This document shows, piece by piece, positions 1 through 12,900 of a DNA stretch of 64,000 bases (within the stretch, counting starts at the first letter, position 1; every line of letters starts with the position of its first letter). Below the pieces are notes generated by a model that saw only the letters and a list, made by a program, of their open reading frames with translations, made no database searches and was not told the DNA's origin. This DNA is from Diploptera punctata. Taxonomy: Eukaryota; Arthropoda; Insecta; Blattodea; Blaberidae. The stretch is taken from positions 1 to 64,000 of the forward strand of contig JASPKZ010001245.1 in NCBI GenBank assembly GCA_030220185.1, written 5' to 3'. A program made the position numbers and the translations under genes.

Positions 1-250
1 TTAAGGCTCCCACTTTTTCTAGACAATCGGCACTTTATGTCAGCCGGGTTGTCAGCCCTGCGTGACGGCCGCCTTTACTCCAGAACAAGCGTCTGGTACT
101 CATTTCCGTTAGAGGCTGAGTCGACCCCAGGGCCATAGTGCCGCCAGAGGGTTTGGGTCAGTTTAAAAATCCTGACCCCAACGGGACTTGAACCCTCGAC
201 CCTCCGGCTTGTAGCTCAGTGCCTTAACCACTACGCTACGGCGTGCCCCC
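1..250 (-). mobile_element. SINE family A, copy 1 (cut by window edge)
   Basis: Read on the minus strand this is a tRNA-headed SINE. The tRNA-like head lies at about 180-250, with an A-box-like stretch (TAGCGTAGTGGTTAAGGC) and a B-box-like GGTTCAAGTCC. The body continues to position 1 and leaves the window. The same body occurs at 9197-9410 and 24474-24768. Retroposition by a partner LINE is known for such elements. The partner is not identified here. Confidence 0.85.
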
Positions 251-414
251 ATTATAATTTTTACCCTCGTTTTTTATTTATAAAACCCTTGTATGAACTT
301 TGAGTGTGACTTCAATCAGCATATCAAGGTGATTATTTATTCCCTATCTTCTGGTATAATAAACAAGTATATTGTGTATATGTTTTATCGGTTTTTATAT
401 TATTTTATTATTAT

Positions 415-1190
415 GACAGTTAGGCCCTAGTGTAGGCGCAACATTTCCACTCACCAGGACAAACATAAGTTACATTTATATACAAAAAATTACATAATAA
501 ACAATTAATTACCTGGTCAAACTAAACAGTAATAAAAATAATGTCTAATAATACAATAAAATTAAATACAATTAAAAGTAATAAGAGAATATATACACAA
601 AGGAATAACAGTTCATATCTACTATACGTGAAAATATATATAAGACATTAGGTAAAAATATTGATAAATCTTAATACTATTTTTATCAAATAATGGAGAA
701 AAACAAATTATTAATTGTTTAAAAAAAATAATGTTTCTGTTAATAATTTTATTTTCAATTTGTTTCTGAATGATGGTAAAGTTTGGCAGTCCCTGACATA
801 GGGTGAAAGAGAATTCCATGTTCTACCAAGAGAAACAGTAAAAGATATTGAGTAATAGATAGTGTGATGAGGAAGAATGTAAAGGAAAGTGTGCTGATAG
901 GATCGGGTATCTAATTTATGTGTATCAGAAAGTCTAATGAAGCAGCATGATAAATAATTAGATAATGATGTGTGTAATATTTTACAGAGAAGAGATAGGT
1001 ATGGATGGTTCTATGATCTTGTATTCAAAGCCACAACAATTGTTCCAGGGATGGTGTGTAACATGATCATATATGTGAATACCACAAATAAAACTTATGC
1101 AAGAATTATGAACACATTGAAGTCTTAGGGTAATAACAGTATTTAAATCTGTAAAAAGAGTATCACAATAATCAAAGGGGCATTGCAAGT
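415..1190 (-). mobile_element. LINE 3' part (CR1/L2/jockey-like ORF2 C-terminus and 3' UTR)
   Basis: On the minus strand, about 1190-640 encodes a broken ORF2 C-terminus. One stretch reads HNSCISFICGI followed by YDHVT and then, after a frame change, LEQLLWLRIQDHRT; a later stretch reads GRTWNSL. This order (an N-A/S-C-x-R/S-F-I core, a YDHV box, LxWLxIxxRR, then RxWNSLP) is usual near the end of CR1/L2/jockey-type polymerases. About 640-415 is 3' UTR and is repeated at 13885-14290, which supports one dispersed family. The exact clade is not resolved. Confidence 0.7.
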
Positions 1191-1710
1191 ATTTCTACTA
1201 ATATTTTCCTTAGAGCAAATGGTAAACAATTTCTTATAGGATTTAATGAATGTATTTTTGAGAAATTTGTTTTGCAAATGTGAGATTGTTTTGCAAATTT
1301 CAGTTACCGGTACTTTAACTTCAAAGATCATATTTAAAATTATCTCTAGATTGATTTTCATATGTATTATTTTAAACCCTTTTTTTAAGAGGAATGTTAG
1401 TTCTGTTTATTTTTGAGACATCTGCCATATCTAATGCGTTTTCTCAATGCCTCAACATCCGCTATGATGAACCATTTGACTATTAGAATTAAACCAAGTA
1501 CTGATATAAATAAGAAATAGAATGGTAATCAGCTAAAATCAAAAGATAAAAACTCATTCAAAAAATATAAGCTATTATAAATTATATATATATAAGACAT
1601 TTTTAAAATGTATTCCAAGTAATGTCTTAAAATAGTAAATTTCTGGTATAAAATATATTTTACGTATATTGACAGAATGTATATATAAATTTTGATTAAT
1701 AATGACTTAC

Positions 1711-1893
1711 AACAGTAGAGCATGGTCATCATTCCTTCAGGCACAATGCGTGATGTTGGCAAGCCACTCTTCTCCTCTGCACACCAGCACAGTCCATCGT
1801 CACATTGAAGTGTCTCATAATTCCCTTGTTCATTGCAATGAAGAGACACGTCATTACGAGTCTTCTTTAATTCCTCCACCCTTCTACTGCAAC
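1711..1893 (-). CDS. Thyroglobulin-1 gene exon 4 (Tg-1 domain)
   Basis: The acceptor CTCTTGCAG ends at 1894, and starting there keeps phase with exon 3. The exon encodes GCSRRVEELKKTRNDVSLHC, NEQGNYETLQC, DDGLCWCAEEKSGLP and then MMTMLYC. The GNYETLQC and CWC signatures are those of a thyroglobulin-1 domain; CWCA replaces the commoner CWCV. The donor is GTAAGT at 1710-1705. The open frame runs further upstream (to 1969), but using it would break phase with exon 3. Confidence 0.8.
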
Positions 1894-4800
1894 CTGCAAG
1901 AGCACCGTCTTTTTCATTAAAAATTAATGGATTCCATCTTGGAGGAAGCTGTCTCATAAATCTCACCAAATCGATAAAATATTATTTTTAAGTGTTGAGA
2001 TATAAAAATTAATCACGAACTCACAAATTTTAATCTTTTCCTCACTATTGTCTCATAAACTCCCCGAAATTTGGTGAAAAATCTCTCATCTTATATTTTT
2101 CAGTGTAATCTGCAGTTCAAGAGTGAATAGATTTGCAACAATAAATTAGACATTGTTCCTAAATAATCAAGAAACAGTAATATATAGACAAATTAAGCAA
2201 TGTGTTTCCAAGAGTAGGCACTTGTGAAGCACCTGCATACTCTTGGAATGTTGTGTCGCTCTTCACTTCAATCAACTTAAACCCAAAAGCATTACCATAA
2301 TTTAATAAATTTAACACTGATTTTTTTGAAAGAAAATTAACATCTGAACCGGGAATTGAACCCCAGAGCCCTGACTCTGTACATCGATGTGCAGGACACA
2401 CCATTTCTTTCCACTTATAAATTCTGTTATGTCTGAAGGCAGATAGCTAGAGCTATTAACGCCATCAGATGACTTCTATTCAAAGTATTTTTAATGAGAA
2501 TATTCATTACTTATAAGCAGTAAAGCTTAATATTTTGGTTTAACATGTTCCAGCCCTGGATAAATTAATTTTTTGAAAATAAAAATTGTCTGAACTGGGA
2601 ATTGAACCCCGGACCTCTGACCCTCTACGTCGGTATGCAGCCCACTAACCATTTGAGACATGGTACAAATGCCAACATTTCTTTCTACGAGGGTGGATCA
2701 AATATAAACCGGAATTTGTATCTGGAGGCTCTGGTAGTGAACTGCAAAGGTTGCGGTTTGGAGGGGAAGTTGGTGGGGGTGTCTGGAGCAGGGATCTTGA
2801 TGTATCGCACTCCGAAGAGCGGCCGCTTGCTTCAGTATGCCATGAGCGAGCAAGAGGTACACACGTCTGTTGCACAATGCATTATTATTAAGTTTTTGGT
2901 GAAAGAAGGCACTAAATCTTCTGAAATTTTGAGAAGGCTCCATGCGCAGTTCGGGGAAGCAACCCTTTCAAAGACGCAGGTGTATGATTGGCGCAAAAAA
3001 AATTTTAGCGGGCCGGGATTCAGTGGAAAATAAGCCCCACCAAAGACGGCAACGAACAAGCATCACTGCAGACAACATTTGTGCTGGACAGGACCTTATT
3101 GAGGAGGATCGGTGCATAACAATTTCTGAAATTGCTTCACACGTTGGAATAAGCTTCGGTATTCAAGCCATCATCAGTGATGAACTCAAATTCTGAAAAT
3201 TGTCTGCCAGGTGGGTTCCTCAGCCAGGAACCAAAAAATGTTCGAAAAACTGACGAAAATGCATTGGACAACTCTGGAACATCCTTCTTACAGTCCAGAT
3301 TTGTCACCCTGTGACTACCATTTGTTTGGGCCACTGAAAGAAGACCTGGGAGGAAGGCGGTTTGGTGACAATGCAGCGGTAGAGGAGTTTGTGCACAACT
3401 GGCTGACTACACGTCATCTCTCATTCTTCAAGGACGGCATCAAAAAGTTGCCAACTCGATGGCAAAAGTGTGTTGGAAATGGAGGAGACTATGTAGAAAA
3501 ATGAGGTGGTGGTTTTGTATTTTTTTGTTAATTAAATAAAATTGTAAACAATAATTCCGGTTTATATTTGATTCACCCTCATATATATGTGATTCTCTTA
3601 CATCCAAAAAATTAACAATGAATATTGAGAAAAAATACATGCTAGTAATATATTAATAACATACTATTTCAACTCAGCAATTGAATGTAACTTAATATAT
3701 TACGCAATTGATAATCTTAAATATAGATAAGAAAAAGCAGTCAGAATTAAATAATCCACCTACTGCTTTCACAGTGTCACAATATCATCTTAAAGTTCAC
3801 TAATCTAAGACACACATTTCCAGAGCTTGAAACTGCTTTTAAACACAGTGGATATAATAAAAATCTGAATGCTTACATATGAGCAGTACTTCTTAGGTAG
3901 TCTTACGAATTACAATGTTACACACTTTTCTGGAGGGATAATTTGCTCAAGTATGACTTTTATAGTAGATGAGGACTCCAGCAAAATCAAGTTATTTTCA
4001 CCAGCTATAGACCAAAAGCAGTGTAGTTCTGCTAAGCCCATTTTTCCACTCTTGCTTGCTATGACTTATATATTCCCTACAGCTGATCACTGACACGAGA
4101 AAGAATCATAGGAGGTCTCTACCCTCCAACTTGTCGCAGCACAATAAGTAATTTCCCAGTGAATTTACCATCAACATAATTGTATATGAATGGGTTATTT
4201 GTTTACCTTTTTATTTAAAATTTATTGTAATCTTTGTTAATTTAATTTGAGGATGAACTGGTTATGAATTATCTAAATTAGAAGTTGGTAGTAGTATTGA
4301 GTCTTTAAATTATATAAATATAAGAAGTTTCTAAGGGTCTATATGAAATATACCTTATATTTCAACATAGTTTTTTTTAATTAGGTTATAATTTGTTAAA
4401 ATCATTTTATGGGTATTGAAATGAATATTTGGAGGTCAAGGTTTATATAGTTTATTAATGTTTATGGGAAAGATTAATCAATAATGACAATATTATAGAT
4501 TCATGTGCAAAGAATGGAAAATGAAAGATGACCAAAAAATATATACCAATGGTCACCCTCTGGAATAAATAAATGTGGCAGACCAAGATGGAAATGGAAA
4601 ACTTATGTTAGAACTATAGTGGATGATAGGAATTTGGAAGAATTAGATTGGAATGATTGAAATAAATGGAAACTGGAGACGGTAAACCTATAAGTGGGGG
4701 AAAGCCAAAGAAGAAGAAGAAGACAGTATTATAACTTAAAGACTTTTTATGTGATTTATTGTGATTATATTTATGTTGTTTTATGTTCATTTATCTTGAT

Positions 4801-7800
4801 ACAACCCTCTTGGTACCTCTAATTTTCATAGTTCCTTTTATATGCATCTCCATGATTTAGATCATACAACATTATAGGCTTTATCATCTTACAAATTTGA
4901 ATTTTAAGCATTGTGAATTATATGTTTTCCTTACTATGTTTTGACGTGCATAATAACAATTATTTGCAGCATTTATTCTTGATTTATTAGGAAAAATTCT
5001 AGGTAGAGCCAAAATTTTATTCCAAGACACCTGTGGTACTAGTAAGAGATGCTATCCATTACACCATATAGGGTACTCATATATAAAATATAGTTAATAT
5101 TTGATTTTAAGTTTCATATAAAAATAAAATAAACAAAGCTAAAAAAGCATTTTGAGAGAGAAGATCACAGAGTATCCAGAGGAGAAAGTGGACAAGTTTT
5201 GCGTACATGCCACAAGCGGCGCTAGTGTAGAACTAATGACATCTAAATTTTTTCAATTTTTTTGTGGTACTATATGAAATTCAGCCACCGTCTGGTGGTA
5301 AAATTATAAATTATTATTATTATACAACACCATCTGGTGAGTAATTATGGAATTATTTGTACCCAGCCTCTCAGACCTAAAGATTTTTTTTTTAATTTTA
5401 ACAGAAGGAAAGAATGGAAATAAATAAAATATGTTAATTTATTTTCGTTTATTAAAATTTATAAACGTGCATTATGAGCTCTTTTAAATATGAACAATTG
5501 ACCTAATCCCTTTATTCTCACATATTTTATACAATATGTATTATGTTGTATACAATATTTATTAAAGAACCTTAGCCATGTCGTACATTTGAAATCCATT
5601 ATAAAGTTACATTTTTTAAATGTTTATTGGAAGTGGCTGTACACTAACATCACTCTTCCTAACCTAACAAATCTTAGAATTTTATCACTTCTAGTAGGTT
5701 TATCTTTGAAAATAGATTCACATTGAATCATAAACAAGTTTGAATTTAGTTACGAATTAGAGTAAAATAAAATCTAAGTAATGATTTTAACTTTCAATAA
5801 TATATCATTTTTACAGTACCGTTTATATAGAATGAAAGGATAGCAGTTAAAAATTTCAGTTTACAAAATGGCTAATTTCCCATAATCCTGAGTGAACACG
5901 CTGTGTGCCTTGCATTTGTTTTATTTAGTTACATATTCTGTTACTACGAAACAGCGCTACCATTGTGATTTGCTCATTGTAGTTCATCAAATTTTTAGGT
6001 GTCACTGTATGCAGTTTCTCCTCTGTATTAAAACAATCTTTACTTACCACATGTCATGTTCTCTGCTTTAGACCACACTTGCTCTCCAAATATTCTAACC
6101 CCTTTCGTGTCTGCACAGTAACACCTGAAATCCCAATAGTATGTTAGTATAGATAAGAGTAATATCACATAAAATAGAATGGTTTTGGAACTATTTGAAC
6201 TGGAAGTTTTAATATTAAAATTTTCAAACTCAATACTAAAATGGCTGATTGTATAATTTTTATAACAGTCACTATTGTGCACCAAATACCTGGATTGAAT
6301 TCCAAACCCCACCACAGTTACATATGTGCATTTATGGTACTTTCAAGCCTGAAATCAGAATTTTCTGAGCCAAATTCATCAGCCCTTTTATAACCACATT
6401 TTAATTGTGACTGTAATAATCTAGATTATTAAGAAACATTGTTAAATTTTTTAAAAATTATGAATATTTGATTAATTAATTTTGATTATAAGACCAAATT
6501 ACTGAACGCTCCATCACCATCCCTTATATGACACATCTACACTGTACAAATACTTATAAAATATCTTCAAATATGAAGTTATCAAATAACCTGTATACAT
6601 TTATGTACATAATATATATTCACATAAAATATCTTCAAATATTAACTTACCAAATAACCTGTACACATTCATGTACATAAAATACACATTCACATAATAC
6701 GTAATGTGAACTGCCAAAGTGATGTGTGAATTGAAGAGAGACCACATTAATGCCATCTATCTGTTTAATTCAGAATCTGAAGCAAGAAAAGTTGAGTGGG
6801 TTGGAGAATTTCACATAACCACTTAACAGAAACCTTGCAAATTGTAGATTGTATTTCATTTAAGACTTGAAAGCATAATAATAGTCCCTTTGATTGGTTG
6901 CTGGCCAAAGGAAGGCAAGACCAATGATGGGACTGCCATCTTATAGCCTCTAGGCTTTTCTGGAGAAGAAAAGAAAATAAAGGAAAGAAGAATGGAAGAA
7001 AGGAAAGACTCCCTAGCCCTCGGATGCCCTAATAGCGTCCTGGAGGGAAAATTTTCTATAGGATCGTAACAGGCCTTGGCCTAATACTTGGAAGGAAGAA
7101 GAAGAAGATGTATTTCATTTAACAATGCTCTTTAACATCTCAGGTCATTCACATTGTGAAGTTGGATATGAAAGAGTGAACAAATTTTGCAAAAAAAATT
7201 CTCATTACAGGCTTTATATTATATTAAAGTTTTGTACATCTAGAAGTTATATAGTTTCCTGCCAGAGTTTGGAATTACTAAAAAGTTAGACTTGTTTGAA
7301 TGTGTCTGAATAGCACAAAGATTAGGGTGTGTGTTGGCAAACAGTTTTTGAATACTTTTGAAATTCACAATGGATTAAAGCAAGGATATGCACTATCTCC
7401 TCTACTATTCAATTTTATACTAGAGTATGCAAATTGACCTTTCAAAAGGAGGACATGATAAGAGAATGATGATGACTAGAGTATGCCATCAAATTTTTAG
7501 AGGATGAACAAGGCCTACAACTCAATGATGTTAATAAGCTGTTAGTTTATGCTGATGGGTAGTATTACTAGGCGATAGCTAGGAGATACTAAGGGTCAAC
7601 AAGCACACTCTATTGAGTACCAATAACACTGAGAAATTGGAACAGGAAGTTAACATCAATAAAACTAAATATATGGACACACATAGAAATACATTATATA
7701 ATGGAAATGGACAGCTAATGAGAAATGAGGGAAGTTTTGAGAAAATGGCTGAATTCAAATACCTAGGAACAAGAATCACAAATAGGAATGAAATGCACAA

Positions 7801-9787
7801 AGAAATTAAACATAGGCTCAATTCTGGAAATGCATGTATACATTATAGGGACTCTTGTCGTCTCAACTTCTCTCAAAGAAACATTAAACTGAAAAATGTA
7901 TAGAACTGTTATTCTCTCAGTTATATAGATGTGAAACATGGACTCTTATTTTAAGGGAGAAGAAAATATTAAGAGTATTTGTGAATAAAGTTCTCAGGAA
8001 AATTTTGGACCAAAGAGAGATGAGCAGACAGGCAAATGTAGAAGCCTATATAACAGTGAGCTACATGATCTTTATAGGAAACCAGATATAATAAAAACAG
8101 TTAAATCTCATAGACTGTAATGGGCAGGACATGTGGCACAAATAGGAAATGAAAGAGGGGCATGGAAGCTTCTTATAGGGAAACCAGAGGGAAAATGCCC
8201 TGTTGGTAGATCAAGAATGAGGTGGAAGAAGAACATTAACCATGATTTGAAGGATGTAGATTATACATGGGATAATTGAAAAACAGCTCAGGATAGGGAT
8301 CTAAGGAGAACTTATATCCATGTGGCCATGAAACTACAGGTTTGATAATGCCAGTGAGTTAGTTAGTTGTTAGTATATCTATGGTAAGGGATTGTTATAA
8401 GTGTAATTGTTTACAAAGGGCTTTTAAAGGTAGTGAGCATGCCAGAAAACAGTTTGAATACAAAGGTAATTTCAATTGACTGGAATTTTAGGATTTAATT
8501 CCCTATATGGATTTCCTGGATTAATTTTATTCGAGGTTGATGAGGTTATAATGGCAGTGATTAGAGGGATCTAACATTATAAACTTAACATAATACAAGA
8601 TGGAAAATAGGTGATAACTTTATGGGTCTGGGATTGTTGTTTTTTACCTTATCTTACCGTTAGAATATGTACTTGAAGACAGAAAAATGTGAGGGAGTAA
8701 ATATTCCGTTACTTCTCACTAAAAAATGGCCTAATATTGAGCTCGTATTGAGAACTCTGGGATACCAAGTTTTGATAAAGGAATAAATAAATGTAGATAT
8801 GTAAAATGTATATTTATTGAATCAACGACCAACTAATATAAATTAATTACTGAACAGTATAGTGCCTATATTAGTATGAATGCAACAATTCCTTTTAAAA
8901 TCTAGAACTTTATTATTATTCAAGAGAGAGAGAATTAATGCTTAGCTGAATAATAGTGACAAGTTTTTTTTTTGTTTAATTCATATCTAATTAATTCCCA
9001 ATGTTTTACTACAATTAAATTTATATTTCCAATTTCTATTTAAATTTAAGTTTAAATTCAAAGTATCTGAAATTATAATAATAACATATATATATTAAAA
9101 TGAAGCATGGCCAGGCAGGTAGATCTGAGCTGATGTGTACTCTTAAAATGTAAAAGCAATAATATCCCCTCCCGTTTCATACTCTGATTTTAAGTAAGGT
9201 AAAGTGATCCCACAACAGGCCTCAGGAGGCGCTTGGGGTAGTAGGAGGTTAAGGCTCCCACTTTTTCTAGACAATCGGCACTTTATGTCAGCCGGGTTGT
9301 CAGCCCTGCGTGACGGCCGCCTTTACCCCAGAACAAGCGTCTGGTACTCATTTCAGTTAGAGGCTGAGTCGACCCCAAGGCCATAGTGCCGCCAGAGGGT
9401 TTGGATCAGTGCTTTTTATTATTACTATTATTATGATCATCACCATCATCATTATTATTATTATTGTTGTTGTTACTATTTTTTTTATTTATTTCTCAGC
9501 ATGCCCCAATACTGTGGTAATATTACATGCATCACATAACATCACATAGTTGGTACATAATATTACATTATTTGTATTTTTACATGTTTTTGATCTTTAT
9601 CGCTTGCATTTCACCCCTTATCATACACTATTTTTTTATGTATTTCTTGAAATGTCTTAAATGCTTGTGTATTAGGTCTTTCTGTATCATTGGCCATGTT
9701 CATCCTTTGCAGATTTCTTCCTTCAACGTATTTCTAGTGTGCTGCTGCATTTTACATTTGTGAAGGAAATGATTACTATTACAGTAC

Positions 9788-9820
<33 letters not shown>

Positions 9821-9861
9821 CATTGTTATTGTTCTTGTTATTACTATTATCGATATTATTA

Positions 9862-9900
<39 letters not shown>

Positions 9901-12900
9901 TATTATTATTATTAAAGCTAATATTTTCCTAATTCAATAACATTCTACATTTTATTATTTCAAACATTGAACCTATCATTTCCATAGCTTTAACAATATT
10001 GTTTTTGAATATTCTATTTTTAAATGCAACTCAGCCATTTTTCATATAATTAAATTCAAAATTTATTTAAATTATTTAAATTAATGTCACCAAAATTATA
10101 TTTAATTTTCATTAATATTTTAAATTATGAGGTGAGGTGTTAAATCTAACTTTATTAAAGTTATATTTAATTATTCAGGCATTTCTTTTGAACCTAATTA
10201 TCTAATTTATAATATACAATTTAATACTTAATTTTCCTATAATGTGGCATTTTTTTTGGGTGCCAGGAAGTGGTTCTTTACTTACAACAAAATTTGTCCT
10301 GTTAATATCTAATGTAATTATTATTATACCCCATTTCCATAGGGATCCATGGCTTTACTTAATTTGTGAAGGTAACCTTGCTCTAAATTTTTTTTCTGTG
10401 AAACTGTCAATTGACCCGTCTCATTATGATTGCATGAACCTTACTTCCAGAAGACAACATTATACAGATAGATAGATTTTTTATACATGGATGTTGCTCA
10501 CCTTCCTTGAGCTCTAACTCCCTTGCACTGTCGTGGAGCATACTCCTCTCCTACACACACTGGCGTCCACTGTAAACATGAGTCATGCTTCTCTTCATAA
10601 CATGTATCACCTGTCAACATGAACAGTTTACAAGCAAATGGCAACTCCTTTAGCAGGCATGAAAGACCACAAACGTCTAATTCTTAACCAATGCCATGAG
10701 AAGGAGATAGATAGGAAGGAGGTAGCTATCTTTATCTCAAGGAAAATTTCCATTATTAATTTTATATTAAATGTGAGTAGACCTAGGGTCAGTCTGAGCA
10801 CAGATAAGTAAAAAAAGATATATATTATTTCACAAATTTATTGTAGGAAATAACATTATGAGGCTTTCAATTTAATAATTAATGAGTCATATTTGATGAG
10901 AAAAGTTATATGCTCAGACTGGGGCTTGAACCCAGGACCTTTTGCACTCTAGGCATATGTAATTAACAATGTATGTAAGAGAAAAATTTGTGTTTAGATT
11001 AGAACTTGCTCAGGTAGCTCAATGATTAGAGCATTTGCCTAGAGTGTGAAATGTCCTGGGTTCAAGCCCCAGTCTGAGCATATAATTTTTGTCTTCAAAT
11101 ATTTATCCATCATTGAGTTATATGAAATGAATAATTGAGGAGTTGAATGGAATATGGGTATAACTCATGTTTTGCCCTTTTTTCCATTCAATGCATTTTT
11201 GGACTCACCATTTTGTAGTTGGTCAGCCTGAAAAGTTTTGTTTCGATATTTCGATTACAGCAGGTTCAGCAGCTGATTGTATCAAGTAAAATAAACAACA
11301 GTGTTATGCACTTAGTTATATATCAATTGCTAATATCTCAAAATGTTTATTTTTTAATTGTGCCCATATTCCATTCAACTCCTCAATTAAAAAAAAAATT
11401 GAATTAATGAGTCGTTGAATATCTAACCTCATACACTCCATGTTCTTCAAAAAACAGGACCACAGTCCTATGCTTTGAAGAATATGGAGTTTATGAGGTG
11501 AGATATTCGCGACTCATTAATTATTTATTTTTTAAAAAATTGCCTATCCATGCTTCAGGATTGAAACTTATTCAATGTTTAGAAGAGTTCTGTGGGATTT
11601 TTTTATATATATAATTTTGTTTGCCAATATATCAGACTTCTTGTTTCCATGTGTGGCCTAAACTATAGTATCTTGCTTTTGAATTAGATTAGCTTTTTTT
11701 TTCATAATTGCTTAAGAATCTACTAGCTGGACTGATTTTCAATTTTTTTGGCAGCCCTCGTCTGACAAACATTTATTTTCATATATATTGGTCAAGCTCA
11801 TCACCATGATATTCTCAACAAAAATCCCATTTTTTATTCAAAAACCTTTTTATGATAATTAATTTTAAAGTATTAACACATTGGTGACGGGCCACGGAGA
11901 TTTCCGTTTTTACGTTTTGTATGGTTTCCCTGCCTCGTTGCTTTTGAAGGAGGCATGCAATTTTGTTTTTTCTCATTGTGAAATAAATTTTAGTTGTTTT
12001 TGTACCCCTCTCTTCTCTTTTATGAAATTTCCATCTTTACAGAAAGAGTTGTTTACAATTTTAAGACAGACGGCTGGTGAAATATGGAATTTTAGTGCCG
12101 GTAGTTAGGTGATTACGGGATACATATGTAACCTGTAAATATATGTTGCAGAGGGGAAAAATTAGAAGAAACACTATTTTGCATTCTGGAGCCGAATTTA
12201 TATATGTAGCATCATGCCCACCAGGATAATTATTGTAATAGTGTGGCTATAGCTGAAAATTTGCTCGAAAGAAAGACGAGAGTTTGTGGAACAATGAGGA
12301 TTAACAGAGGGCTTCCAAAATCATTTGTGGAAGCAGGAAATAAACTCAAACCAGGAGAAAGTGTATTTTGTAGTAAGGGCGAAGTTTTGCTACAAACATG
12401 GAAAGATAAAAGAGACATAAGAATGGTTAGCACATTGCATCAGGCAACATGAGAGTGGGAGGAGTGCCCTATTGAATACTTATATAACAAGTATGTGAAG
12501 GGAGTAGACAGGGCTGACCAGTACCTATCATATTACTCCATCCTTAGAAAAACAGTGAAATGGAGCAAGAAAGTTGTATTGTGGCTTCTGAATTCTGCAC
12601 TCTTTAATGTTTTCAGGGTCTATAAATTTCAAAATCCTAACAACAAAATATCAAACAGAAGTTTTTTGCTTGAAACAGCCTCTTGTTTGGCAGTCGTGAA
12701 GTTAGGAACAGATGACAGGGAAGAGGAAGAAAGATAGAGAGAAAGGAAACCACTTCTAGGACACCAGGTCAAGACCCACCAGGGAGGCTGAGACATGAAC
12801 AAACATAAATTAACACCAATTGTGACTGGAAAGAAAAAAGTACCCCTCCAAACCTTGCCGCATTTGCAGTGAACACAAGAAAAGAAACTCGCTACATATG

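Noticed and set aside
1893..1969. Extending thyroglobulin-1 exon 4 upstream to the start of its open frame.
   Set aside because: It would break phase with exon 3, while the acceptor at 1894 keeps phase and has a pyrimidine-rich tract.
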